A DNA stretch of 64,000 nt, from the NCBI GenBank assembly GCA_003049435.1, contig PYSQ01000094.1:4048-68047 (forward strand). The letters are read 5' to 3'. The notes beneath the pieces are model-generated. The model searched no databases. It was not told the origin of the DNA and was given only the letters and a program-made list of their open reading frames with translations. Made by a program: the position numbers and the translations under genes. Below are positions 20,583 to 32,600 of this stretch, piece by piece (positions within the stretch are counted from its first letter, which is position 1; each line of letters begins with the position of its first letter). The DNA comes from Nakataea oryzae (taxonomy: Eukaryota; Ascomycota; Sordariomycetes; Magnaporthales; Magnaporthaceae).

Positions 20583-22429
20583 CTAGTTGCCGTCGTCGCC
20601 GTTTGCGTCCGTGGCGTCCCTGGTGCCGCCGGTCCCAGCGGCTTCGCGCGCCATGCGGGCCTCGATCTCGCGGAGCTGAGACTCGCGGGCGAGCAGCTCC
20701 TGGCGCTTCTCGTTGATCTCGCGCTGGACCTTGACCTCGATCTCCCGAAGCTTCTCCTCCTCACGGCGGAGCTGCTCCTCCTTGAGACGAACCGACTGCG
20801 AGGCCAGATCCTCGGGGTTCATAGAAGAGTCACTAGATTCATGGGCAAACACTGTCAGCAATCCGACGTCCATCGTACCAACAGACTGGCTCAGGGTATC
20901 AGCAGCAACGTACACTCCAGCACCACCCTCGACGCTCTTGCTGAGCTTCTCGGTACGGTAGTTCTCGTAGAGGAAGTCGTGGGTAATCTCCTTGAGATCA
21001 GCCAGATGGCTGTGGAGGAGGGCAGAGCGGATGGCCAGGAAGTCCGAGTGGCGCGGGTTGTCAACCTCGACGACGCCCCACGGGTATTGACGGGCGCGCA
21101 CCCTACGGCCGCCAATCTCGATAATGTCCTCGGAGCCCACAATGGCAAAGGGCATGAGGCCGCGGAGCTCGGCGTTCTCCTCGACCGTGTCCTCGTCGTC
21201 CTCTTCGATATCGTAAGGGAAGTTGTAGACGGGGATGCGGTAGTGCTCGATATCCTCCATAACCAGCTTCTTGGACTCGGCCAGCTCAGCGGGGGTAAGC
21301 GAATCGGCGCGACCAATGACGGGAATAACATTGACACGGGGAGCCAGGCGCTTCATCAGCTCAATGTCGAGCTCACGGAGACTGTCATGCACATAAACGT
21401 CAGCCCACATGTGCGCTGCTGGCGGCAGTAGCAAACGCTGCATCGGGGGTTGGTGACAACATACCCGTGACCGGTCGGGGTGATAAAGTAGAGCAGGGCA
21501 TGCACACGGTTGTCCCTGAAGCGAGGGTTACGCTTGATACGAGACTCCTCGGCCAGAATGTTGTCGTATTCCCTCTCGAGGAAGCCGACGATCTCGGAGA
21601 AGCTGAACCCAGGAGCAAACTACGGTCAGTATCGGGTTCGCGGGCGCCGGAGACTCATCCTTCGACTAGCTAGGCGCAGCCATGAACATACCTAGCCTCG
21701 TTGTCTACTTGGTCGCCAAAGCCGGGGGTGTCAACGACGGTGAGGGAGATGCGGGTTCCATCCTCGTCGAGCTCGAGCTCTGGAAATTGCGGTCAGATCC
21801 ATAGTACGACGCAGAAACACGTTTGCAATATCGCGGGGAGGTTTCCCCCCTGGGGTTTCTCGAGGACCTACCAACAGTGATAGGCTTGATCTTGACACCC
21901 TCCTCAATGTGTGCCGAATTGGGGTCGTCCGAGTCCTTGTGGCCAAGAACCGTCTTGCCGCACAGAGTGTTGACGAAGGTGGTTCTTCCTGCAAAAGGCG
22001 GAGGTGGAAAAGATGTCAGAGACTGTGTTTCGTCGGGTCAAGGTCGCGGCTTGCGAATGCTACATTCGAGTCTGCCACGGCTGTGGCAAGTGGCTGCCGG
22101 GACGCCAGTGGCGGCGAGCGGTGTGCAGGAAACATATGGAGGGGAGAACGTACCAGTTCCTGAAGCACCGCAGACCATCAGACAGAACTGGATCCCCTTC
22201 TTCACGTTCTTCTTCCTCCGCATCATCTTCTGTTAAGGGGGAGGGGCGTCTCTGGTCAGTAAGAGTCCTGTACACGGGTAGGCAGCGTCGAGGGCTCGCG
22301 ATTGGCAACGGTTACGGCGCCAGGCCAAGCGGATGGAATGGGACGTGAATCAGGGAGACGGGACGACACAAAAGGGAAAGAAGGGGGCACAGCGACTACT
22401 TGGTTGGAACGTACGCCGGGAGACGACAT
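20583..22429 (-). CDS. Septin, Cdc11/AspA type
   Basis: Six exons: 22429-22415, 22229-22154, 21988-21872, 21779-21692, 21602-21465 and 21381-20583, total 410 residues. Septins are GTP-binding proteins that polymerise into filaments at septa and growing tips. The P-loop GASGTGRT (residues 26-33) has Arg for the usual Lys, as in Cdc11-type subunits. Then come the switch region VVDTPGFGDQV, the G4 motif GRADSLTP, and the septin unique element (GRRVRARQYPWGVVEVDN). A coiled coil of about 80 residues (RLKEEQLRREEEKLREIE) closes the protein. The first exon is only MSSPG. A longer in-frame N-terminus is open upstream but lacks an ATG, so 22429 is chosen; a coding exon further upstream is possible. 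Confidence 0.93.
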
Positions 22430-23474
22430 GTCGGGCTGGCGGTTTTGGAGGTTCTGTATTTGACTTTGCTGGAGGTAGGCGATGCGCTGCAAACGATAGA
22501 GTCAGACGTGTGGGATCGCCTGCTCGTTGAGGGTATCTGAAACTGGACGTCGAGGGAGAGCGTGGGCAAGGCTCGAGTCGGTTCAGACGAAGTCGAAGGA
22601 CCGGACTGTTTAAAGGAGGCGTGAGTGTTGACGGGGCGGTCGAAGTGCAATTTCACAAATTGCAGCGGCGGCGGACCACCACTGCTGCCCAGCACACGCA
22701 GGGTGCTTGCTGGCACTGACCGACAGACGGGCAGGACGCTCCATTTCTGCCGGGTGGGGCCAGGACCCCGTGGTACGGGCCAATGGGGGCGCCGCGCCGC
22801 CTGTGTTTGCGCGGGCACGGGCCAGGGCCAGAATTCAGGGGCTGCCGCCGATGTTAATCTTTTGGGGGAGGGGACCGCCGTCGAATACGGAAAGGTCAAC
22901 CTTGCTGGCCGCCCGCGGCACATTTCACCTCTGCCCACCCCCAGCACAGGGTCCCACCGCCAACCATGGGCCCCACCCTGCCTCTGGTTATCTAAGCCGG
23001 GACGTTGCACATGCGGCAGTGTGGCGCCTGAGTCTGGCCGGCTGGTGCTCCCTACCTACGTACCTAGATCATGCTGGCTGGCTGGAGTGGGTGAGTGGCT
23101 GGCCAAAGGCGCGGCTGGCGGCAGCTGGCAGCGCAGTTACTCCAAGCCAATCGAACAGCCGACATGCCCGTTCGCCGATCCTTCGCCCAGGCTTTGTCAT
23201 TGGGGAATCTGTGCCCATGCGATGGTTTCCACAGGCTCCATGGCGTCGCGAGTGCTCCAGCAGAAATGCCCGTCCGTTCGGCTCTGTAGCTATTTAGGCA
23301 GGCGTTTGTTCAGGTGCGGTGCAGGAGGCTTTTCCCGGCAGAGACGGGCGGGATCAGGCGCTCCCTCGGCCTGCGTAAGCAATCCCCGCCAGTTGATTGA
23401 GCGCCGTTGCTGGGAGGTGTCGTCAGTCGTCAGTCACGGTCAGTTCTGGTCGCGTCGGTCACCTGCAGCAACCT

Positions 23475-23512
<38 letters not shown>

Positions 23513-24221
23513 GCCAGGCTGCATCATCCCGGCTTCGAGCACCTGGCCCCAGCACTTGGGGCAGCCTCCTCCAGCGCCGCACCCACATGGCCACTGCCGC
23601 TTGCAACCTCTGAGTCTGGCATCAAGACTCCAGCCGCGCCCTGCCATTTCGCCCTTGACTGCGGTTGCCTGTGCCCGGAGCCCTGACAGCCGCCGCCTCC
23701 GCGCGCATCGACGTCGATCCGTCATTCCGCCAGCCAATTGCCGACCAATAGGTAACCACCATTATCTACAGCGGCTGGCTGGCTGGCTGACCGGGCGGAC
23801 TGCGCTGCCTGCACCGCCGTTTGGCCTGGAGCTGCTCTGGCCTGCCTGCCGCCGCTTCCTCGGTCCAGCACCTCGTCGGGTGGAACTTGCGCGGCCGCTT
23901 CGCCGCGGGCCATGTTCTGACGGACAGAGCTATTCGCCGCGAATTTTGTGCTGCAGCATTTGCAGCCGCCACTGCGCTCGCCCAGGATCCAAGGCGTCGG
24001 CGCATCCGCATAATCACCAGTAATAGGCCGTCCGTGGGGACCGCTCGACAGCAGCCAGCAGCCAGCACCATAGACACGGCACACTCCATAGCATCTCGTA
24101 CATACACATCGCATATACACCTGCCCGTCACCCTGTACCTACAGACCGCTGCCCCCTGCCTTGTTCATTTTAAAATCACACCAGCCGCCGCGGTCGAGGG
24201 GCGCATCTCGTCGTCGCCAGG
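22430..24221. other. shared upstream region of septin and HSV2-like genes
   Basis: A 1.8 kb region between divergent genes. It holds the long 5' leaders; a TTGCAG acceptor just upstream of the septin start (about 22488) hints at a septin 5' UTR intron. A CAG repeat lies at 23476-23508 and TACCTACCTACGTACCTAG-like motifs around 23050. A 353-codon plus-strand frame here (22625-23686) shows no conserved domain and is not annotated. Confidence 0.45.
23476..23508 (+). repeat. (CAG)11 trinucleotide repeat
   Basis: Eleven perfect CAG units, preceded by an ACCTGCAGCA duplication, in the probable 5' leader or promoter of the HSV2-like gene about 710 bases before its ATG. Not inside a supported coding exon. 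Confidence 0.9.
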
Positions 24222-25745
24222 ATGAATACCAGACAACCTATCGAGAGCTCGGAGCCGCCTGAGGTGCTCTCCGTCGCTTTCAACGCCGACTCGAGCTGCT
24301 TCGCCGTGGCTCTAAATACAGGCTTTCGAAGTGCGTTGTCTCCCTGAGCGCCGACTTGCAGGTTGTGTGTTGTCGGATCCCTGGCTAACAAGCAGCTCTA
24401 TTCAGTATACACATCAGAGGAATGCAAACAGCAGGCCTCCCGAGGTGAATACCACTAAACCAGCAAAAAAAAACCCAGAACATCGTCGCAACCAATACTA
24501 ACACCACCCTTCTTTCCCGCAGAATTCCCAGGCGGTCTGGGCCTCGTTCAGATGATGGGCAAGACCAACTGGCTAGCCTTGGTTGGCGGCGGGCGGCGGC
24601 CCATATATGCGCCCAACAAGGTGATGCTCTGGGACGAGGCAAAGGCCCAGGTCTCGGTCGAGATTAGCAACATGTCTAATGTCTGGGGCGTGCGCCTGGC
24701 CCGGAACCGCATCGTTGCTGTGCTGCAGGACTGCGTGCGCGTGTACTCCTTCGCCAGGCCCCCCAACCTCCTGGCCCGCCACGACACGACCGACAACCCC
24801 CTGGGCCTCTGCGACCTGTCGGACCGCCACATTGCCTTCCCCGGGCAGACGGTCGGCCAGGTCCAGCTGGTTGAGATCGAGTCCTCCAACGTGTCCATTG
24901 TGCCCGCCCACTCGGCGAGCCTCGTCGCCATCAGGTTCAGCCCCGATGGCTCACTCCTCGCCACTGCGAGCGAAAAGGGCACCATAATCCGCGTCTGGTC
25001 CACCAACACCAACGCCCGTGTCGCCGAGCTGCGCCGTGGCTGGGATCCGGCCACCATCTTCTCACTTGGTTTCAGCCCCTCGGGCGCCATGCTTGCGTGC
25101 ACGTCGGACAAGGGGACTCTGCACGTGTACGACGTTCCGCACCCGTCAAAACCGAACCAGCCTGCTGGCGCCATGGGAGGAGGCGGAGCCGGCCCATACA
25201 CTCCTAGGAGTCCCACGGCCAAGTACGCCAACCTCGGCGGGTCGACGGCCTCTCTCATCTCGGGAGTGGGGACAGAAGCAAGCGGCAGCGTCAGCGGCGG
25301 AAACAGCGGCACGCATGAGGGCGACGGCGGCGGCGGCGGCAGCAAGAAGGGCAAGTGGGGAATCCTCGGCAAGATCCCGCTGATGCCGCGCTACTTCTCC
25401 GACGTCGTCTCATTCGCGCAGGTACACTTCGCCAACAGTGACCAGATCGCCCCCACTCCCACGAACGCCGCCATTATAGTTGGCGGCAACAACAGTACCG
25501 AGACCGCCTCCATCCCGGATTTGGCCCCTCCTCCCCCCGCGACCCCTCACCCCCTGAAGGGTACCCCTTACGACATTGTGCGCCCGCCCGTCAAGGGCAT
25601 CATCGGCTGGATCAAGGAGGACACCATGGTCGTCATCGGCGCCGGCCGCGACGCCCGCTACGAGAAGTTCGTCATCACTTCCGGCCAGGATGGCCGTCGC
25701 ATGTGCATACGAAACGGGTGGAAGCGGATCCTGGGAAGCGAGTAG
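24222..25745 (+). CDS. PROPPIN, HSV2/SVP1-like phosphoinositide-binding WD40 protein
   Basis: Exons 24222-24330, 24406-24444 and 24523-25745 give 456 residues. PROPPINs are seven-bladed propellers that bind PI3P and PI(3,5)P2 on preautophagosomal and endosomal membranes. The start EVLSVAFNADSSCFAVAL is the usual first blade. The lipid-binding FRRG motif appears as LRRG at about 219-222 in VAELRRGWDP, the form found in WIPI4/Hsv2-type members; the segment RFSPDGSLLATASEKGTIIRVW before it is typical. Between blades a Gly/Ser-rich loop (about residues 260-320), likely the CD-loop region, is long and disordered and followed by KWGILGKIPLMPRYF. Atg18 itself is less likely because of the LRRG motif. 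Confidence 0.9.
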
Positions 25746-26151
25746 CGAGGCCAGGAAGATAGGTCATTGGGAGGGAGGCTGGGACTCGGATCCCATAGAA
25801 ATAAGTTCAATGTGAGGAGGCATTTAGGCACAGGCGTTGTTTATTTTACATACAGGACATAGATCACGCGAGGAAGAGCGTCTTTTCACGAGCCATGGCT
25901 TCTAGGAACGGGGATAGAGGATTCGGGTAGGATAGCACACACACACACACAGACAAATTCGGGGGAGAACGGGAGTTTCGGTTCCGACAGCCTTGTTCTG
26001 TATCTAGCCACGTGAATTATAACAGCCAACATGACACAGCAGCTTTGGACAAGCAACAAGACAAGCTACGGTCTGCTGCAAAGCCTGTTCCCCCTCGAAA
26101 GGAGCGTCCTCCGCGTCTGGAACAGGGCGACGAGACCGGATTCTCTCGCCC
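25746..26151. other. convergent 3' flanks
   Basis: Short region between the HSV2-like and IST3-like genes with a (CA)8-like run at 25939-25952. No gene is seen. Confidence 0.45.
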
Positions 26152-27466
26152 CTACCGATCTTTCGGTGGTCTGCTCCCGCTCCTGCTCCTGCTCCTGTGC
26201 CTCTTGTCCCGCGAGCGCTCCCGTCTCCTGTTGCCGTCCCTGGCACGCTGGTGGCCGCCGTCGGCGCCCCGGTCCCGGCGGCGATCGCGGCCCCGCTCGC
26301 CGTCTTTGGCGTCGTCGCGGTCCCGCCGCTCCCGCCTCTCGGCCTCTCGGCCGCGATCCCCGCCCTCGTCACGATGGCGGCGCTCCCGCCGCCTCTTGTC
26401 GTCGTCGTCGTTGTCGTCGTCCCGGGGCCTGTCGCGCCGTCTGTCCCGATCCTTCTTGTCGCGGTCGCCACCGTCGTCGTCGCCCCGCCGCCTTCGCTTG
26501 CTCTCTGATCCCTCACCCTCGCCCTCGCCGGCCGCCTTGTCCTCCCTGTGCTCCTCCCTGCGGGATGAGCGGTGATGCGACCGCCGATCTTTCTCCCTGT
26601 CTCGGCTGCGGCTGCGGTCGCGGTCGCGGTCGTCGTCGTCGTGGCGGCGGCGCTTGTGGTGATGGTGATGGTGGCGGCTGCTCCTCTCGCCGTCATCGTC
26701 TTTATCCCGCCTGCTGCTCCGCTTGCTGCCACCCTTCCTCTCTCTCGCTCGCGCCTCCTCAACCTCCTTCTTCTTCTCCTCGACCAGGAACTCCTTCATC
26801 GGGTCGTCGTCGTCGTGGCCCTCCATCAGCGCCGCGAGCTCCCTCTCCTCTTTAAGCATGGGCCGCGGCGGCCTCGCGGCGGTGGGGGTGGCGTCCGACT
26901 CGTCCCCGCCGCTGCCGCCCTGGCTGGCGGCTGCATCGTCGTCCCTCAGCTTGCCCTCCTTGCGGAGCAGGTCCTCCCACCCGACCCGGCCCTCGTCCGG
27001 GTTCTCGTCGTCGCGGTGCTTGTAGCGGGCGTGGTCGACGCGCACGAGGCGGCCGGCGATCTCGGCGCCGCCGAGGTTGTCGACGGCCAGGTCGGTGCTG
27101 CGCTGGTCTTCATACTTGAGCCAGCCGAACCCTTTGCTCTTACCCGACTCCTTGTCGCGCACCAGCTTCAGGAACACGGGCTCGCCGAACTGGCTGAAGA
27201 TGGTGATGATGTCGCCCTCGGTCAGCTCGTAGGGGAGGCCGCCAAAGTAGACGTAGGCTGTGTCGCGGTAGTCGACGTGCCAGGACGCTTCGGGGGAGCT
27301 GTTTGAATTGGGTTGCTTGCTGTCAGTTTTTGCAAGATTGACCTTTTCTTACGGGCTGCCCAGCCTCGGCGCACGCGTTCGCAACGCCAGACTCGACACG
27401 GTAGACTTACATTCCCTGCTCAATCTCCTTCTGGTTGAGCGCCTGGATGGCTCGTATTTGGTTCAT
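26152..27466 (-). CDS. U2 snRNP component IST3-like (RBMX2 type) RRM protein
   Basis: Exons 27466-27411 and 27298-26152 give 400 residues. Yeast Ist3/Snu17 is part of the RES complex with Bud13 and Pml1, which binds pre-mRNA in the spliceosome B complex. The start MNQIRAIQALNQKEIEQG is diagnostic of the family. A single RRM follows (about residues 31-110) with RNP2 AYVYFGGL and RNP1 KSKGFGWLKYED. Right after it comes RLVRVDHARYK, a helix extension typical of Ist3. The remaining 240 residues are low-complexity RD/RS/KR repeats plus a His run (HHHHHH near residue 238), a splicing-factor tail much longer than in yeast. Intron 1 removes 112 bases after codon 18. Confidence 0.93.
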
Positions 27467-28697
27467 TGTGGCGAGCCGGGTTGTGTGCCCCGTCGGCAGG
27501 CTGCGCACGCTGTCCACGGGTAGGGAGATGGGCACCAAGTATCTCGTCCAGACCTGGGCGTCGCGTTGCTTCACGTCAAAAAAAGCCCTTGCAAGCACGG
27601 CGATCGCAAAATGACATACTTGGTGGAGCTCAGCCGCTATGAGACCCACTCCCATTGCTAGAGCCCACCACCCTGCGGGGCCTTGCTTCCTCGTCCGGGT
27701 TAGGGTTGGGGATATCTCACGCCTCTTTGCGGTCTCATTCTTTTCGATATCTGACGAGATGTTGTTCACCATAGGTGCCCGGCAAGCTCCATACAAGGAT
27801 CTGGCGATCATAATCAAAACCGCCACGAAGATATTCACTGGATTTTCGGAAATCTTGGTCTTTTTTTGCTTTGGCTCTACTCTACCGCAGGATTCCCAAT
27901 TGATGTCTTGATCCTACACATCATGCCCATCCTCCTATTGCCGCCCTCGCCCCCCAAAACTATGCACACATTCTTTATGCCCACCCCTATACTAGAAACG
28001 CCAAGTGGCGATTATCATCGTATAAGAAAGAGCGCAAAGAAAACGCCAGTCGAAAAGCAAAAAACGAAAGTTGCCCATGGCACCAACAGAAAAGAAAAGC
28101 AGAACTAAGAAGAAAGACTAGACCACGGTATCCTTGTAGTAGATCCGATGCCAGAAAACTCGGACCTTCCAAAGAAAGCCTAGTGCTCCTGTAGTCGGTC
28201 TTGCCCAACTCCCTCAACTTCCGTTTCCAGACCCTGGCCCGAAACTCAGTGGATGCCTCGAATAAGCAACGAAGTTGCTCCTGCACCAAACCGACGTCGC
28301 AGCAATGACAGCTCTGCAGCTAAGATGGTTGGCTCTCCGCATTAGAGAACAAAAATAAGAGGAAAAAGAAGAAGAACCAGAAGTGAAACAAAGGGAAAAA
28401 AGATTGGCGGATAGTAGAACGTGAAATGCCGGTCACCCAAAGGCGTCTTGCTGGTCGGTCTCGAAAGAGATAAGTCGTTCTAGGGTGGATAAGATCTCGA
28501 GTCCAGCAAATGATACACAAAAGGGACGGAATAGGAAAACAAGTGCCGCCATGCATCTCCAACAAAGCATGAAGTTCCACACATGTGCCACAGGTGAGCT
28601 GGGCTCTGATCCATGTCAGACTCCAGTATCCCAGTGCGCATGCAGTGGACACACATATGGCTCATAAGGGGAGATTGTGGATATGTGAGGGTGGTGC
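27467..28697. other. intergenic
   Basis: Upstream region of the IST3-like gene and 3' flank of the CAP gene. A minus-strand frame continues to 27838 with no conserved features. A-rich stretches occur at 28330-28400. No gene is recognised. Confidence 0.45.
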
Positions 28698-29678
28698 CTA
28701 AGCATTGACACTGGCCTTGCCAAGGGGCCTCAGGACGTTCTCGCCGTAACGGTCACCCATGTTTCCTGTATGATAGTGCTGGCGTTAGCTGCTGTAGCCT
28801 CTCGCAGAAAAGAAAGGGGACTGGAAAGCAAAACTTACCAGCGGGAAAGTAGTTGCAAACACTGAACCAGGCGCCCATGTCCTGGAACATGGTTCCAGGG
28901 GGACAGAAGTGAGCAGCGCAGCCGACTTTCTCAGACTCGGCCCAGACGAGCTGCGTGTAGTGACCATATTGCTCGAACTTTCCGGCGCTGGGGTTACTCT
29001 GGCCGTAGTTGATCTCGGGGTAAAGCACAATCTCTCCGTTGTACCACATGTTAGTGATAGCCCGCGCCATAGCTGTGCTTTCACCGAGCGACTTGGCGTC
29101 ACCGCTCGATCCCCACATGGCCAGATTCTGGCCATAACCACCGCCGCCAGGAGTCCTGCATTCAGTCGTGTCAGTACATATTGTGGTTCATGCAGAAGCC
29201 GAGAGAAGACTTACAAGTCGTGCGCGAACTTGCACTTTTTGGCAGTCTCAGCAGCGTAGCCGGCGTAAACATGGTCCCATGAGAGCGCCGGGGCAGAGTT
29301 GTTCTCACGATGGATGTTATGATGGTACAAGGAGGTGCTGGCAAGGTCGGTGGGCGCCGCCGACTGCACTTGTTGAGCTTTCTCGGCCTGTTGAGCACCT
29401 CCCTGAGGACCAAGCTTGGCATCGGGCTGAGGGGAAACAGCCGCGGCCTGAGGCCTCGGGACACCCCTCCAATTCGCATCGGGAGACAGTTTTGCAGTAG
29501 ACTTCGTTGGTCGAGACGGCTGCGATGTCGTGGTGGGTGCGGACGGGGGCTCAGCACCAGCGGTGACCGTGACGACGACGAGCTGGGTCACGACCTCTGT
29601 GTCAATGAGACGCTTCTCTATCGGGCCGGCGAGGGCCAGGGCGAGGCCGGAGGCAGCAAGATAGATGGAGGCCTTCAT
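28698..29678 (-). CDS. Secreted CAP-domain (SCP/PR-1-like) protein
   Basis: Exons 29678-29215, 29155-28839 and 28765-28698 give 282 residues. A signal peptide covers about residues 1-18. A Pro/Ser/Gln-rich linker follows to residue 110. The CAP domain has the expected boxes: LYHHNIHRENNSAPALSWD (CAP start with HN..R), YGQNLAMW, GHYTQLVW with the conserved His and Thr, and CNYFPAGN at the end. The last exon is only 22 codons, and its joining restores the FPAGNMGDRYGENV box. Fungal members (Pry/PR-1-like) bind sterols and fatty acids in the extracellular space; in pathogens some export or protect against host lipids. Function here is inferred from family only. Confidence 0.93.
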
Positions 29679-32600
29679 GTTGGCTGGATTCTGTACTGGC
29701 TCTGATGGTAATTAACCAAAAAGAGGATAGTCTGCAGGCCTGGTAAGAATCGGTACTCCAAGGAAGCCAAAGAAGGGGGTCAACAAGGGACGAGAAGCAG
29801 AAGCCGGGACATGAAAACGGACGAGAGGCGTGCGGAAAATGCTGAACGGTTGTGGATTATCTTTTAAAAGCACAAGTGAAGCAGCCAAGAAAGGGAAGGT
29901 TGTCTGCAGGGAAGGTATAGAAGTGAAGTCGAAGGAGAGAGCGGAAGGGACTGATGGCTGACGCAGAAAAGCGTGGAATGGGTGTGCCAGAGTGAACATC
30001 GGCCTGTGGGAAGGGAGGTTGAAATGGTGGTTTCCTCGACCTGGGCGTTGAGAGCTTGGCACTTTCCCTACTTTGTCCCAGGGTACTGTTTGGTGGCGGC
30101 GCCTCCATGCACAGAATGCCCTTTGTCTCAGGACAATGGGAAGAATAAAGGTAACGGCAAGTCCAGGCCCGGGCAGCACAGGCCAGAGAGATGTTGCCGA
30201 GTGCGACTGTCTTGACTGCTGCTCCAGTTGCACGTGCTGGAAGCCAGCCCAAGACGAAGGCAGACTGCGCATTGCGGGGAAACATTCATAGGAAGCATTC
30301 GACTGGCCTTCGTAGAGGATGTGACGAAGATGCGCTGCAGGTAGTTAGGCGATAAGGATGGTGGGGAAGTGCGGCCGGGAAGAGACACGGCATTGGGGGA
30401 TGTGAATGGGAACTGGGCACGAGAACATGACGGAAGCAACAGCCGCATCGGTGGACATACCTGCTCTGGTGGTAGCTGCTGAATCTTTTTCCAACGGTGG
30501 AGATAGATGTAGAGTCTCCCAGAGAAGGGAAGGAACCGGCGGTGCCGGTGTCAAATACACGTCGCCGACGGCCGAAGAAGCTGTAACTCTCGGAGGTGCC
30601 TAGCGAATGCAAAGCTGGTCGGCACTGCTGATCCACGAAAGGCCCGTCAAAGGACGCGAGGCTGTCCCGGAAAGAACGAAGTGGGTGGAAAGAAAGTGTG
30701 GTTGGACAACAGGCAAGACCAGTTGTCAGTTGGAGTTTTGTGTTAGACCAGAGAAGGGTCTCGCTGGGCTCCCGATATCCGGAATGACGGCCGTCGACCT
30801 TCAACTGCTATGTCTCGTGCTATCAGTCTCCTGTCACGGCTGCCACCACGCCAAACCAAAGAGCAGGCTGATGATATTTAGAGCTGAGCTCAGGTGAGTG
30901 ACACGGCTAGTAGCGAGATGCTAGGCGAAGGCACTACTTTAGTCCTGACGCAATGCACCGAGGCGAACTGCGAGCTTATCACGACCGGGACTGGGCAGCC
31001 TGGCTCTGGTTTGCGCTTCTTTGTTTCTTTCCGAGCAGGATCGGGTAATTGGGCTGTCGTGCGCTGGGCAATGGCCACGCGAGGGCAACAGGGACCAGAT
31101 GGAGAGGGAAAGGGAGCCGAGGATTTTTATGTGTTCAAAAGAGTGACGACGCGAAACGAAGGAATGTACTGCAGGTGGGGTTCGGAGTACCTCGGACAAC
31201 CTGAAGCGATTGCGATTGCTGTAAAAGAGTGACGACGTGGCCGGTGGACGCCACGAAAAGGAATGTTGTGGTGGAAGAAGTGACGAGGGAAGGTTGGAAG
31301 AAAAACCTGTGGTGAAAGCAATGTGAGGGAGGAGGGCAGGCCAGCAGGCGAGGTGTGGCCCGTACGACGGATTACCGGTAAGCAGAGCACAGAGCGGGAC
31401 TCTGCAGTATCGAGGCAGCCGCCTGGAACCCAAGTCTTTCAGAGAGGGAGGGCCTGGTTGGTTGACCAGCCAAGGTCTCCAGCGACACGAAGCATGAAGG
31501 CCATGCCACGGCTGGGAAAGCGCTAAGCAGCTCCGACAGCACATATCCCCAAAAACGGAAGGCACGGCCAACCAGCAGGCAGAGAGGCGCCGAGGGGGAA
31601 TGCATGGTTAGTACCAAAGCCTACAATTACAATTTTACTGTCTGCGCAACACAGGCGTCGCCGATTCGGCCATGAGGGCCAGGGGGTGGGTGCAGTAGCA
31701 TCATCCGATCTCCCTCCCGTGGGTGACATCAAACGGACTTGCTTGGAGACCACACCGGCGGGCCATTGATGTCGACAGCCCGACTCGGGCGCAACTGAGC
31801 CGAGGCTGACGGCACACGAGCCCCTGCGGCAGCCTATGCTAAGTAAGAGGTCTACCTAGGAGGACAGTCCACGGCTACCAGTATTCGGCATGGCATCGCG
31901 CCACCTGCTGGTTCGCATCAGCAATTGCAGGGGAAGCCATGCGCTGGCCACTCAGGTTCCGGGGTGGGAAATCGTGTAAGTCGAGACGCGGCAGTCGGAA
32001 AGCCATGGTGTGACGCCACACACCGCCGATCGGTGATCGGTTTGGACGAGGAGGGAAGTCGAGCTGGCTGATCGTGTCGATATCAGAGGCTTTTACCGGT
32101 GCTCCGACATGGGCCGTGGAGCTCAGGCTATTGTTTGATCACCTGCAGTGTCGAGCCTCTCCTCGTTAGCGGAGCAAGGCCGGAGGAGACTTCGACTGCC
32201 TAGTGAGGGCGAGGTCGAAAGAATGAATTTCGGGCCAGCCAAGTTGGGCATGGTGGCTTCATGTTGCTGTTCGGCATGGGCCTGCCTGTCTGTCCAAGTA
32301 GGTACCTTTGCAGGTACCTTACCTACATGGGCTAGGCAGGTACCTTGGGTACACAGGCGACATGGGGGACATCCAAACCGCGCAGGCGAGCTGTTTCTGT
32401 CCTCCTCGCGACTGCGCTCCATTGGACGCCGCCATCCTGGTGTGCATCAACGGTTCACCCCTCGGGTACCTTGCAGATGCGGAAAGTTACGCCCTGGTTT
32501 TTAACAGGGATCTAGACTAGGTACTGCTTAGCAGGGCACCTTACCAACCCCACGCCTCCATTTCGAACCATTTGGCGACCTTCATTTCGGGCAAGCGCAT

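Noticed and set aside
22430..22492. N-terminal extension of the septin (AYLQQSQIQNLQ segment)
   Set aside because: The frame is open but its upstream start-like codon is TTG, and a TTGCAG acceptor lies at its edge; kept as possible upstream exon, not annotated as coding.
22625..23686. 353-codon plus-strand frame with a polyserine run from the CAG repeat
   Set aside because: No domain, low-complexity composition, and it lies in the upstream region of two divergent genes.
30939..31571. 210-codon minus-strand frame in the gene-free interval
   Set aside because: No domain, no signal peptide, no splice-linked partner and composition like its surroundings.
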